Source: Jannaschia rubra (GTDB lineage: Bacteria; Pseudomonadota; Alphaproteobacteria; Rhodobacterales; Rhodobacteraceae). From it: a stretch of 64,000 nucleotides of DNA. The notes beneath the pieces are model-generated. The model made no database searches. It worked only from the letters and a program-made list of their open reading frames with translations, and had not been told where the DNA came from. The position numbers were made by a program, and so were the translations under genes. Positions 45,063 through 53,443 of this stretch are shown here, one piece after another; the stretch's first letter is position 1; the number at the start of each line of letters is the position of its first letter. The stretch is from contig NZ_CXPG01000021.1 of assembly GCF_001403735.1 (NCBI RefSeq), positions 372,001 to 436,000 of the forward strand. Reading direction: 5' to 3'.

Positions 45063-45482
45063 CTAACTTTTTTCAGGTCTCTCTTGCAGTGCGGTCTTTG
45101 TGACTTTGCCAGTTTTTTGCTCCCTCCACTCCACTGGAAATGGCTCCAGCACCCGCGCCAGCGTAACCTCCGGCCCCTGCTTCCCGTCCAGGATCGCCTT
45201 GACGATGTCCGGCGCAAGCAGCGTCATACGAAGGACGCGGGTCATGTAGGAGGGCGCGATCCCCTCGCGCTCGGCCAGTTCGGCGATGGTGGCGAACTCG
45301 CCCGACTCCAGCATACGCTTCCACCGAAACGCGCGCGCCAGCGCCTTGACCAGCGCGCTGTCTGTGCGCCGCGGCTGCGCGGCTCCTTCGGGCAGTCGCA
45401 TCTCCTTGCGGCCGCCACGTTTCACGATGCGGAACGGGACATGGAGCGTCATGGTTTCGGAAATCTGGGTGCCGCGGGTCAT
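45063..45482 (-). CDS. Recombinase-associated helix-turn-helix protein
   Basis: This 139-residue basic protein has a helix-turn-helix-like region (TIAELAEREGIAPSYMTRVLR, residues about 65-86, quoted in part as AEREGIAPSYMTRVL). It overlaps the serine recombinase gene by 4 bases and is the last gene of that operon. Similar small genes accompany serine recombinases in alphaproteobacterial prophages; it may be a recombination directionality factor or regulator, but I do not recognise a characterised family. The 88 bases between its stop and the defence operon hold no gene and may include an attachment site. Confidence 0.7.
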   Translation of the reverse strand: MTRGTQISETMTLHVPFRIVKRGGRKEMRLPEGAAQPRRTDSALVKALARAFRWKRMLESGEFATIAELAEREGIAPSYMTRVLRMTLLAPDIVKAILDGKQGPEVTLARVLEPFPVEWREQKTGKVTKTALQERPEKS

Positions 45483-46804
45483 GCGGCCGCCACCATGTCT
45501 TCCGCCAGCATTTCGCGCGCGAGACCGCCGAGGCCATCAACACGGAGTCTGACGTTGAACCCCTCGGTTCCGATATCGACGCGCTCGACCAGCAGCGCCA
45601 CGATGCGCGCCTGCTCGGCGGGGAACAGTTCGTCCCACAATTGGTCGAGCTGCTGCAGTGCGGTGCATGCGTCGGCTTCGGTGATGTTGGCGGCATGGGC
45701 GCGCGCGGCCTTGCAGGTCCCCGCGACGATCTCGGGCTGGCGGAACACGACGCGGAGTTGATCGATGACGGCGGCCTCGATCTCGCCTGCGGGCACGCGG
45801 CCGACCGGGCACGACCCACCGCCATGCTTCAGCACCGTCTGGCTGACATAGTAGCGGTAGAGCCTGTCGCCCTTGCGGGTATGCGTCGGCGAGAAGGCCG
45901 CGCCATCTGGGCCGAACAGTAGCCTCTTCAGCAGCGCGGGCGTGTCCGAGCGGGTGCGCGCGGCGCGCTCGCGCGGGCTCTCCTGCAGGATGGTGTGAAC
46001 CTTGTCCCACGTCTCGCGGTCGATGATGGCGTCGTGCTCGCCGGGGTAGCTGTCGCCCTTGTGCACCGCCTCGCCGATGTAGGCGCGGTTGCTCAGCATC
46101 CGGTAGATGTATTTCTTGTCGATCCGGTTGCCGCGCGGCGTCCGGATGCCGAGTTTCGTGATCTCTCTCGCCACCTCCGTGCCCGACCCGATCTCGAGGA
46201 AGTGGGCGAAGATCCAGCGGACGTGCGCGGCGGCTTCCTCGTCCACCAGCAGTTTGCGGTTTTCCACCCGGTAGCCGTAGGGCGGCACGCCCCCCATCCA
46301 CATGCCCTTCTTCCGACTGGCGGCGACCTTGTCGCGGATGCGCTCGGCCGTGACCTCGCGCTCGAACTGCGCGAACGACAGCAGGATGTTCAGCGTTAGT
46401 CGGCCCATGGAGGTGGTCGTGTTGAACGACTGGGTGACGGAGACGAAGGTCACCCCGTTCCGGTCGAACACCTCCACCAGCTTGGCGAAATCGGCGAGCG
46501 AGCGGCTGAGACGGTCGATCTTGTAGACCACCACCACGTCGACCAGCCCGTCCTCGATGTCCTCCAGCAGCCGCTTCAGGCCGGGTCGTTCCAGCGTGCC
46601 GCCCGAGATGCCGCCGTCGTCATACTGATCGCGGACCAGCACCCATCCCTCGGACCGCTGACTGGCGATGTAGGCTTCGCATGCCTCGCGCTGGGCGTGC
46701 AGGCTGTTGAATTCCTGTTCCAGCCCTTCCTCGGAGGATTTTCGGGTGTAGACCGCACAGCGCAGCTTGCGGACGACCTTCGATTTCTCGGGCGGCTTCG
46801 TCAT
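45479..46804 (-). CDS. Large serine recombinase (phage-type integrase)
   Basis: This 441-residue recombinase begins with a resolvase catalytic domain (CAVYTRKSSEEGLEQE with the nucleophile Ser near residue 21; DGGISGGTLERPGLKRLL; VVVYKIDRLSRS; SFAQFEREVTAERIRDK), followed by a recombinase domain (GGVPPYGYRV to about residue 290) and a zinc-ribbon/coiled-coil region. Such enzymes insert and excise phages and integrative elements at specific att sites. The ATG at 46804 overlaps the DUF2924 gene; the frame continues upstream but the family N terminus is near here. It defines a left end of the mobile element lying to the right. Confidence 0.92.
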   Translation of the reverse strand: MTKPPEKSKVVRKLRCAVYTRKSSEEGLEQEFNSLHAQREACEAYIASQRSEGWVLVRDQYDDGGISGGTLERPGLKRLLEDIEDGLVDVVVVYKIDRLSRSLADFAKLVEVFDRNGVTFVSVTQSFNTTTSMGRLTLNILLSFAQFEREVTAERIRDKVAASRKKGMWMGGVPPYGYRVENRKLLVDEEAAAHVRWIFAHFLEIGSGTEVAREITKLGIRTPRGNRIDKKYIYRMLSNRAYIGEAVHKGDSYPGEHDAIIDRETWDKVHTILQESPRERAARTRSDTPALLKRLLFGPDGAAFSPTHTRKGDRLYRYYVSQTVLKHGGGSCPVGRVPAGEIEAAVIDQLRVVFRQPEIVAGTCKAARAHAANITEADACTALQQLDQLWDELFPAEQARIVALLVERVDIGTEGFNVRLRVDGLGGLAREMLAEDMVAAA

Positions 46805-47256
46805 GTCCGCCCCCTGTGGTTCTTGAGCCCGAAGAATACCCAGCCGTTCCAGCGCGTGCCGATAATCGCGCGGGCGATGGCGGACAGCGACTTGTACGGC
46901 CGACCTTGCCACTCGAAGCCGTCGGTGGTGACGGTGACGACCTGCTCGACACCCTGCCATTCGCGCAGCAGCCGCGTGCCGGTGATCGGGCGGTCACGGT
47001 CGGCGCGCATGCCGCGCTTCTTCCTGTCGGCGCCGTCCAGTTCCTCGCCCAGCCGTTCGAGGTGCCGGATCGTCTCGGGCTTCAGCCCGCCGTAGACAAG
47101 TTCCTGGATGCGGTATGCCAGGCGGGACTCGAGGTAGCGGCGGTTGAACGGCAGCGGCTCGCTGTCGAACAAGTCGCGCCATTGCGCCTTCAGCTCCGGC
47201 GTCGTCGCGGTCTTCAGCGCGGCCAGGCGCGCGGGGATGGGATCGTGAGTCATCAT
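46801..47256 (-). CDS. DUF2924 family protein
   Basis: This 151-residue protein matches the DUF2924 family found beside serine recombinases in alphaproteobacterial prophages (ELKAQWRDLFDSEPLPFNRRYLESRLAYRIQEL and FEWQGRPYKSLSAIARAITG-like sequence, given here in part as LESRLAYRIQELVYGGL). It overlaps the recombinase gene by 4 bases. A GGAG site precedes the double ATG at 47256. The function is unknown, perhaps in recombination. Confidence 0.88.
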   Translation of the reverse strand: MMTHDPIPARLAALKTATTPELKAQWRDLFDSEPLPFNRRYLESRLAYRIQELVYGGLKPETIRHLERLGEELDGADRKKRGMRADRDRPITGTRLLREWQGVEQVVTVTTDGFEWQGRPYKSLSAIARAIIGTRWNGWVFFGLKNHRGRT

Positions 47257-47456
47257 GCAGTTCTCCGGTGAGTTGGAGTTGCATGACGGCATTGGTCGGG
47301 CGGATAGTGTAGGCAACGTTCTCCAGTCTCGTCAGATACTTCGCCCTTCTCCCGCATGCGCAGCCGAACCAGCCCGAGCGCCAGCAGGCCGCACAGCTCA
47401 GTGCGGCGCTCTGCGGGCGTCATCTGGTCGGGCGGGAGCGGATTGGGGCGTTTCAT
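47253..47456 (-). CDS. Small conserved protein of the recombinase operon
   Basis: This 67-residue protein has a central helix LCGLLALGLVRLRMR and no other motif. It overlaps the DUF2924 gene by 4 bases and is the first gene of the four-gene recombinase operon. Similar small ORFs open the same operon in related prophages, from memory. The function is unknown. Confidence 0.7.
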   Translation of the reverse strand: MKRPNPLPPDQMTPAERRTELCGLLALGLVRLRMREKGEVSDETGERCLHYPPDQCRHATPTHRRTA

Positions 47457-47579
47457 GCGGGCCTCGGAGCGGTCGTCTCCTCTGGCCTCTACTCACCGTG
47501 ATCGCGAACCGTCCCACGGCCGCTGGAAGTGCACGGACCGCGCCCATCCGGACTCGACTCAGGGTTGTTCGGAATGATA

Positions 47580-47594
47580 GAACATAGAGGGAAC
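47580..47594 (+). promoter_or_regulatory. Probable LexA (SOS) box, GAAC-N7-GAAC
   Basis: GAACATAGAGGGAAC fits the alphaproteobacterial LexA motif GTTC-N7-GTTC read from the other strand. It is in the divergent intergenic region, 28 bases before the TTG start at 47623. A partly symmetric GTTC...GAAC pair overlaps its left end (GTTCGGAATGATAGAAC). Both suit damage-inducible control of the element. Confidence 0.55.
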
Positions 47595-47622
47595 AATCAA
47601 GCTTGAAAGGAAAGGGATTCCG

Positions 47623-48858
47623 TTGGGCTCCGACATCAAGAAATTCGTCAATCCGAAGTTTCTCAACAGCATCGATGTCGTGCTCATGCGCGATCTCTTC
47701 GCGCGTCATTTCAAGGAAGATAAGCTTCCCCTCGCATTCGACGGTGACATTGCCGAAGTTCGCAAGCGGATGGCGGAGTATTTCGCGACGCCGATCACCG
47801 ACTGGTCGGAAGGGCTGATCGCGGATCTTCATCGGGTCGCCGAACTCGGAACGGGCGAAGGGATGCAACTCATCCTGAACGAGGCGCGCCGCCGCAGCGT
47901 GATCCTCTTTCCCGCGACCGACGCGGAAGATGCCGGGTCCGCGCCGGTGAAGCACGAGGCCAAGCATGTGGCGCTGCACGCCTACCTGCATCATCATCAG
48001 ATCTTCGAGGCTGCGGCCGATTTCCAGGCGCTGAGGGCGCCGACCGCAATGGCGGAGTTTCGCGGTCCGGAGCGCGATGTCGGGGCCGATCTGACGGAGG
48101 AAGCGTCGGCGGCATTCAAGGCCGCCATCGTCAAGCTGTTCGCGCAGGATCTGCAGGGCGATTACTGCCGTCTCGGCCCGTACGAGGAAGATGGCGAAAT
48201 CAACCTCGTCGTCAGCCATGGCGCGCCTGTCACGACCACGCCGGTCGTGGCCGGCGACCGCGAACAGATCATCACCCTGCGCGCGGTGAAATATGCGGCG
48301 CTGCGCTACGCACCGAACGAAGGGCTCCTGCGCATCGGCGGAGTGCCAAGGGCGCAGCAGGCCGAAGTGGCGGCGATCTTCGCCGAACACATCCTCGGGC
48401 GACCCGGTTTCTTCGCCGGCAAGGACGCGCGCGATCTCTACACCCTCGATCCCATCACGGCTTTCGGCCCGGACTTCGCATTCCAGCATGCGTTCGACGA
48501 GAGGATCCTCGAGGTTCGGATCGTGGCGGCAGCGGCCGATTTCTTCGCCGAGGACGAGGATGGCGCATGGCGCTATATACGCAGTTGGGAATCGAAGGAC
48601 GCATCCGGCGCGGCACTCCGGCATTTCAAGGCAAGCGAGGTGCGGTTCGGCCGCGGGTGGCGTCTGGGAGAAATCACGTTCCGGGTGTTTTTCAAGAGCG
48701 ATGCGAAACAGCCCGCCAAGGTGACCGTGCGTTTGAAGCCGCCCGGCACGCTCGCCTTCCGTCGCACCAGGTTCGAGAAGGCGATTCACGCGCTGGTCGC
48801 GCGCAACGGGCTCGAAAAGGATCGCGATGCTGACCTGGTTGTGGAAGCGGCTGAGTAA
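47623..48858 (+). CDS. Conserved hypothetical protein, first gene of the element's early operon
   Basis: This 411-residue protein has no family that I recognise. It is soluble, with an N-terminal helical region (about 1-60), a mixed domain with a histidine cluster LHAYLHHHQIFEA (about 115-130) and a C-terminal part rich in beta-strand-like segments. The start is TTG at 47623, preceded by AAAGGAAAGGG. It is the first rightward gene after the possible LexA box and overlaps the next gene by 32 bases. Confidence 0.75.
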   Translation: MGSDIKKFVNPKFLNSIDVVLMRDLFARHFKEDKLPLAFDGDIAEVRKRMAEYFATPITDWSEGLIADLHRVAELGTGEGMQLILNEARRRSVILFPATDAEDAGSAPVKHEAKHVALHAYLHHHQIFEAAADFQALRAPTAMAEFRGPERDVGADLTEEASAAFKAAIVKLFAQDLQGDYCRLGPYEEDGEINLVVSHGAPVTTTPVVAGDREQIITLRAVKYAALRYAPNEGLLRIGGVPRAQQAEVAAIFAEHILGRPGFFAGKDARDLYTLDPITAFGPDFAFQHAFDERILEVRIVAAAADFFAEDEDGAWRYIRSWESKDASGAALRHFKASEVRFGRGWRLGEITFRVFFKSDAKQPAKVTVRLKPPGTLAFRRTRFEKAIHALVARNGLEKDRDADLVVEAAE

Positions 48859-49768
48859 CGGCGGAGCGGAGGCCAGTGTCTCCGGCCGGGCGCTGCGCCG
48901 CTTCCCCGAGCGGGAGGTCGAAGGGCTGCTTCGGGCGCGGGTTCTGATCGAGCAGCGGAAGGCCGACAGCTGGTCCGTCTGCACGCATCGCGACTGCGGG
49001 CTCGACGCACGCCCGATCCGTAACGTCGGAGAACAACTCCTAGCCTGCTGTCCGCGCGACGTCGCGGCGGACGAGATGCTGGAGCCGGACGACCTTCGCC
49101 GGTTCGGGATCGATGTCGACAAGCTGATCTCGGCCATTGCGGCATCGGGCGGGTTGCAGGCGGCAGCCACCGTCGTTGCGGACGGGCTGTGGCTGCTGGG
49201 ACGGTTGCCGACGGGTATCTGCGTCTTTCTCTGCCGCGACACGAATGTGCTGATGGCTCCTGCCACCATCCTCGCGACCAGGATGGCCGCTGGATCGGCA
49301 CCCATCACCATCATCACCATCGAACTCGACCCGGCAACCGAACTGCAGTTGCGTGCGGCCGGTATCGAAGCCCGCTCGCTCACCGAGTGCGTCCTGGTGG
49401 ACGATCACGGCACGGAACATCTTGCGCTTGACCGACTCTCGCTGATCGCCGTCACCGCGCCCCGCCTTGTCCTGAGCCGGAGCCGCCAGTCGGCAATGTT
49501 CGACGGACGCCGCCTCGATCTCACGCCGCAGATGTTCGCACTGATCCGGCTTTTCGCTGAACAGGCCGGGCAGCGCGACCCCGTGCTACGCAAGGAGGCC
49601 ATCGACGCGCAGACCGGGCGTCCGGCGAACGAGATCGTGCGGGATCTGCGCAAGGCTCTGGTCGGATGCGGCCTGTCGCGGGCGGCCGCCGACGCCCTGA
49701 TCGTGACCGTGCGTGGCTACGGCTATCGCCTCGGCATCGCTCCCGCAGAGGTGGCCGTCGAGGACTGA
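48827..49768 (+). CDS. Conserved protein with C-terminal OmpR-like winged helix
   Basis: This 313-residue protein has a unique N-terminal ~200 residues with cysteine pairs (VCTHRDCG, LACCPRD) and a C-terminal ~90-residue segment that resembles an OmpR/ToxR-type DNA-binding domain (LDLTPQMFALIRLFAEQAG, EIVRDLRKAL, VTVRGYGYRLG). It overlaps the gene before it by 32 bases. It may be the element's transcription regulator. No receiver domain is visible, so it is not a normal response regulator. Confidence 0.7.
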   Translation: MLTWLWKRLSNGGAEASVSGRALRRFPEREVEGLLRARVLIEQRKADSWSVCTHRDCGLDARPIRNVGEQLLACCPRDVAADEMLEPDDLRRFGIDVDKLISAIAASGGLQAAATVVADGLWLLGRLPTGICVFLCRDTNVLMAPATILATRMAAGSAPITIITIELDPATELQLRAAGIEARSLTECVLVDDHGTEHLALDRLSLIAVTAPRLVLSRSRQSAMFDGRRLDLTPQMFALIRLFAEQAGQRDPVLRKEAIDAQTGRPANEIVRDLRKALVGCGLSRAAADALIVTVRGYGYRLGIAPAEVAVED

Positions 49769-49876
49769 GTCCTCCGCACACAATCCACACACAACAAGCA
49801 CACGCCAAACACACCGAAAGCCTCGGTGGGTCCGGCAGTCTTGGAACAACAGCAATGACGTTCCGAGGCTCCCACC

Positions 49877-50470
49877 ATGCATCCACCAATTACCCCCGCC
49901 GACCTTTCCACGCTGATCGCTGAAGCCGATGTCGCCGCGCGCCGTCTGCGCCGCAAGCTGTTCTTGCCCGCGGCCGATCATGACGATCTCCGTCAGGACC
50001 TCCTGGTCGACCTGATCTGCCGCCTGCCTGGCTTCGACGCGCGGCGTGGGAGCATCGGCGCCTTCGCAAACATCGTCCTGCGCAACCAGTCCTCGCGCAT
50101 CGCGATGCGTCACTACCGCCAGCGCCGTGCGCAGGGTGGGTCGCTGCTCTCGCTCGAGGTGCCGCTGGCCGGAACCCGCGAGCCGGTCGGCGACACGCTG
50201 ACCGAGGACGACGGGCTTGCCGCCTGGCACGGCCAGACATGTTGCGCGGCGGCCGTCACCGAACTTCACCACGCCCTGCAGGCCGCCCTCGCGCGGCTCC
50301 CGGCCGAGGATCGCCGCTTCTGCGCGGCGCTGGCGCATCGCCCGGTCACCGCGCTCGCGGCCGAGGGTTTCGTGAGCCGGTCCACGCTCTACCGCCGCCT
50401 CGCCGATCTCCGTCACGTCCTCACCGCCCACGGTCTCGGTCCCGCCTGGGACGATCTCGCGGCGGCCTGA
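49877..50470 (+). CDS. Sigma-70-like protein of the element
   Basis: This 197-residue protein resembles a small sigma factor: region 2-like sequence near the N terminus (DHDDLRQDLLVDLICRLPGFDARRGSIGAFANIVLRN, quoted in part as HDDLRQDLLVDLI) and a C-terminal helix-turn-helix-like region (VSRSTLYRRLADLRHVL). The spacing is shorter than in standard sigma factors. Related proteins occur in alphaproteobacterial prophages ahead of the recombination genes. A GAGG site precedes the ATG. It may direct transcription of the downstream module. Confidence 0.72.
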   Translation: MHPPITPADLSTLIAEADVAARRLRRKLFLPAADHDDLRQDLLVDLICRLPGFDARRGSIGAFANIVLRNQSSRIAMRHYRQRRAQGGSLLSLEVPLAGTREPVGDTLTEDDGLAAWHGQTCCAAAVTELHHALQAALARLPAEDRRFCAALAHRPVTALAAEGFVSRSTLYRRLADLRHVLTAHGLGPAWDDLAAA

Positions 50471-50492
50471 GTAGAGGCGAAAGGAGGAGATC

Positions 50493-50882
50493 ATGTTCAT
50501 GGGCACCACCGACTTCATCACGGTCCGCGCCCGCCGACCGCTCACCGAGATCGAGTTCTGCGCCTGGGTGGCGCAGGCCGTGCCGGGTGACCGGCTGGAG
50601 TACCATCGCGGCTTTCTGGTTCTCGACATCTTCCCGATGTTCGCCCGGCTCCCGGATCAGCAACGCGCGGAACTGGCCCGGCTCGGGTCGCGCGCCTTCT
50701 GGGCAGCCGAACAGGGTCTCGTGCACCTGGTGCAGGAGCGCACGGGCCCCGACCAGTTCGCCTACATCGCCGTCGCCCGCCCCAAGCCGAAGGCCGCAGC
50801 CGTCTCGCTGTCCGCGCTTCTGCTCGCCGAGCAGGGGCAGCCCGACCACGCCACCGGTTCGAGTGGTCGGGCTGCCGCGTGA
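50493..50882 (+). CDS. Conserved hypothetical phage/plasmid protein
   Basis: This 129-residue soluble protein has a core VRARRPLTEIEFCAWVAQAV and EYHRGFLVLD, seen from memory in the same place in related elements; no function is known. An AGGAGAT site precedes the ATG. Confidence 0.65.
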   Translation: MFMGTTDFITVRARRPLTEIEFCAWVAQAVPGDRLEYHRGFLVLDIFPMFARLPDQQRAELARLGSRAFWAAEQGLVHLVQERTGPDQFAYIAVARPKPKAAAVSLSALLLAEQGQPDHATGSSGRAAA

Positions 50883-50926
50883 TGACCGCCTTCCAATCCC
50901 TTTTTGCCGATCATGGAGACCCTTAC

Positions 50927-51412
50927 ATGCCGTTCCCCGCGAACACCCCCACCGTCGACGACCTGCCGGGCCTCGGCCTGCAGGACATAGCCCAGCTGCC
51001 CGTCGAACTGCTGGCCATCCTGCAGCGCGATGTCGATGAGCGCATCAAGCGGGACAAGGCCGCGAAGGCCCGCCTCGATGGCGCGCTGACCGTCCGCTAC
51101 GCTACCCGCGTCGCCGAGGAGCGGCAGGCCGCTCGCAAGGACACCGGCACGATCCACTTCGACGACGGAGATTTCACCGTGGTCGCCGATCTGCCGAAGC
51201 GGGTTGATTGGGATCAGGATCGTCTCGCCGCCATGGTCGAGCGCATCCGCGCCGCCGGGGACGATCCCGCGCAGTATGTCGACGTCGCCTTCAAGGTGCC
51301 CGAGCGCAAATACGCCGCCTGGCCCGATGCGATCCGCGCCGGTTTCGAGCCCGCGCGTACCGTCCGGCCCGGGACGCCGAAGATCGAGATCGTCCCGCAG
51401 GGAGGCGATTAA
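50927..51412 (+). CDS. Conserved hypothetical protein of the element
   Basis: This 161-residue protein is charged and helical over its first half and has no recognised motif. I chose the ATG at 50927 because GGAG lies 8 bases upstream and the sequence typical of this protein (MPFPANTPTVDDLP) starts there; an in-frame ATG at 50879 would overlap the previous stop and is the alternative. It precedes the HNH endonuclease gene by a 1-base overlap. Confidence 0.65.
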   Translation: MPFPANTPTVDDLPGLGLQDIAQLPVELLAILQRDVDERIKRDKAAKARLDGALTVRYATRVAEERQAARKDTGTIHFDDGDFTVVADLPKRVDWDQDRLAAMVERIRAAGDDPAQYVDVAFKVPERKYAAWPDAIRAGFEPARTVRPGTPKIEIVPQGGD

Positions 51413-51930
51413 TGACGGACAAGCTGCAGACGCCGATCGGCATGCGTTTCATCCGGCACGTTCACTTCTGCGATTCCGGCTGCTGGGATTGGACGGGTGC
51501 CAGGAACGAACACGGTTACGGCGTGATCGGCCGGGGACGGCGTGGCGAAGGAAACATCAAGGCCCACAGGCTGTCCTTCGAGATCTTCAACGCAGTGCAG
51601 CTGAACCCGGAACAGGTCATCTGCCACCGTTGCGAAAACCCGGCCTGCGTCAATCCCGATCACCTCTTCGTCGGCACCCAGCAGGACAATCTGGCCGACA
51701 TGGCCCGCAAGGATCGGGGATCCATGCCGCCGCTGTTGCGCGGCGCCGAAAATCCGAAGGCCAAGCTGAACGAACACCTGGTCAGGCGGGCGTTCCAGCT
51801 TCGGGAGGATGGCCTGTCCACATACCGCATCGCCCATGAACTCCGCGTCAGTCGCCCGGCCATCTGCTCGGTTCTCAACAGAAAAACATGGAGGCATGTC
51901 GATGTCCGGACTTCCAAGCATATCGGCTGA
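51412..51930 (+). CDS. HNH endonuclease with C-terminal helix-turn-helix, homing-type
   Basis: This 172-residue protein has an HNH_3 nuclease core (ICHRCENPACVNPDHLFVGT with adjacent KAHRLSFE) in the first two thirds and a resolvase-like helix-turn-helix (DGLSTYRIAHELRVSRPAI) near the C terminus. That is the layout of free-standing homing endonucleases in phages. It sits between two conserved phage genes with a 1-base overlap upstream, and its end overlaps the next start by 29 bases. It may be a selfish insertion in the operon. Confidence 0.82.
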   Translation: MTDKLQTPIGMRFIRHVHFCDSGCWDWTGARNEHGYGVIGRGRRGEGNIKAHRLSFEIFNAVQLNPEQVICHRCENPACVNPDHLFVGTQQDNLADMARKDRGSMPPLLRGAENPKAKLNEHLVRRAFQLREDGLSTYRIAHELRVSRPAICSVLNRKTWRHVDVRTSKHIG

Positions 51931-52780
51931 TCAACGGCTTGCCGAACCACGCGGCATCAAGGACTGCATCTTCGGGGTCAGCGGAATTGGCAAAACGTCA
52001 CTGCTCTGGACCCTCGATCCCAAGCGCACGCTGTTCATGGATCTCGAGGCGGGCGATCTCGCCATCGAGGGCTGGGCGGGGGACAGCATCCGGCCGCGAA
52101 CCTGGACGGAATGCCGGGATTTCGCGGTGTTCATCGGCGGACCGAACCCGGCCTTGCGCGACGAGCAGCCCTACAGCCCGGCGCACTACAGGGCTGTCTG
52201 CGACCGCTTCGGCGATCCGACAGCACTCGACCGCTACGACACGATCTTCGTGGACTCGATCACCGTAGCGGGGCGGCTGTGCTTCGGCTGGTGCAAGGGC
52301 CAGCCCGAGGCGCTGTCGGAGAAGACCGGCAAGCCGGATGTGCGCGGGGCCTACGGGCTGCATGGCCGCGAGATGATCGGCTGGCTCACGCATCTGCAGC
52401 ACACGCGGGCCAAGAACGTCTGGTTCGTCGGGATCCTCGACGAGAAGCTCGACGACTTCAATCGCAAGGTTTTCCAGCCCCAGATCGACGGCTCGAAGAC
52501 CGGGTTGGAGCTGCCGGGGATCGTCGACGAGGTGATCACCATGGCGGAGCTGAAGGCCGGTGGCGGCGATCCCTATCGCGCCTTCGTCTGCCAGACGATC
52601 AACCCCTGGGGCTTTCCGGCCAAGGACCGCTCGGGGCGTCTGGATCAGGTCGAGGAGCCTCACCTCGGCCGTCTGATGACGAAGATCCGCGCCCCAGTCG
52701 CGCCAGCGCCCAAGCGCCTGACCTACACCCCGCCACCCGCCGATCCGGCGGCTGACGCCCAATCCCAACCGCAATCCTGA
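51902..52780 (+). CDS. RecA/Sak4-like ATP-binding protein
   Basis: This 292-residue ATPase has Walker A GVSGIGKTS (about residues 22-30) and a Walker B-like segment DTIFVDSITVAG. The fold resembles Sak4/RecA-like phage recombinases, which act with an ssDNA-binding protein (encoded next). The ATG at 51902 follows GGAGG by 7 bases, better than 51896. The C-terminal ~25 residues are a proline/glutamine tail. Confidence 0.82.
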   Translation: MSGLPSISADQRLAEPRGIKDCIFGVSGIGKTSLLWTLDPKRTLFMDLEAGDLAIEGWAGDSIRPRTWTECRDFAVFIGGPNPALRDEQPYSPAHYRAVCDRFGDPTALDRYDTIFVDSITVAGRLCFGWCKGQPEALSEKTGKPDVRGAYGLHGREMIGWLTHLQHTRAKNVWFVGILDEKLDDFNRKVFQPQIDGSKTGLELPGIVDEVITMAELKAGGGDPYRAFVCQTINPWGFPAKDRSGRLDQVEEPHLGRLMTKIRAPVAPAPKRLTYTPPPADPAADAQSQPQS

Positions 52781-52799
52781 TCAGAAAAGGAGGTTCCCC

Positions 52800-53429
52800 A
52801 TGGGTTCCTGGACCGATTTCAACGACGCGCAAAGCAACACCAACCTGATCCCGAAGGGCACGCTGGCCAAGGTGCGCCTGACCATCCGCCCCGGCGGTTT
52901 CGACGATGCCTCGCAGGGCTGGACCGGCGGCTATGCGACGCGCGGCTCGACCGGCGCGGTCTATCTGAACGGCGAGTTCACGGTGACCGAGGGGCAGTAC
53001 GCCCGGCGCAAGATCTTCACCCTGATCGGGCTCTACGGCCCCAAGGGGCCGGACTGGGCGAACATGGGCCGCAGCCTCGTGCGCGGCATGCTGAACTCGG
53101 CCCGCGGGATTTCCGACAAGGACATGTCGGCCGAGGCGCAGGCGGCACGGCGCATCAGCGGCTTCGCTGATCTCGATGGGATCGAGTTCATCGCCCGCAT
53201 CGACATCGGCACCGACGCCAGCGGCGACGACAAGAACGAGATCCGCAGCGCAGTCACGCCGGATCATCGCGATTACGCGCAGGTCATGGGGGCGGCTGGG
53301 CTGCAGTTCGGCGGACAGGGTGCAGCAGGACATGCCCCGCAGCAGACCACCCCTGCGGCACCGGCACATCAGCCCAGCCAGCCCGCTTCCGCCCCCGGGT
53401 TCGCCGGTCGGCCGAGCTGGGCGCAGTAA
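52800..53429 (+). CDS. Probable single-strand DNA-binding/annealing partner protein
   Basis: This 209-residue protein has a compact N-terminal ~160 residues with mixed beta-strand pattern and a disordered proline/glutamine/alanine tail ending FAGRPSWAQ, a layout like SSB proteins whose tail recruits partners. It follows the RecA-like ATPase and is preceded by AAAGGAGG. It lacks a clear OB-fold signature that I can see, so the function is inferred from position and tail. Confidence 0.6.
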   Translation: MGSWTDFNDAQSNTNLIPKGTLAKVRLTIRPGGFDDASQGWTGGYATRGSTGAVYLNGEFTVTEGQYARRKIFTLIGLYGPKGPDWANMGRSLVRGMLNSARGISDKDMSAEAQAARRISGFADLDGIEFIARIDIGTDASGDDKNEIRSAVTPDHRDYAQVMGAAGLQFGGQGAAGHAPQQTTPAAPAHQPSQPASAPGFAGRPSWAQ

Positions 53430-53443
53430 GGGGGAGACCGGCC

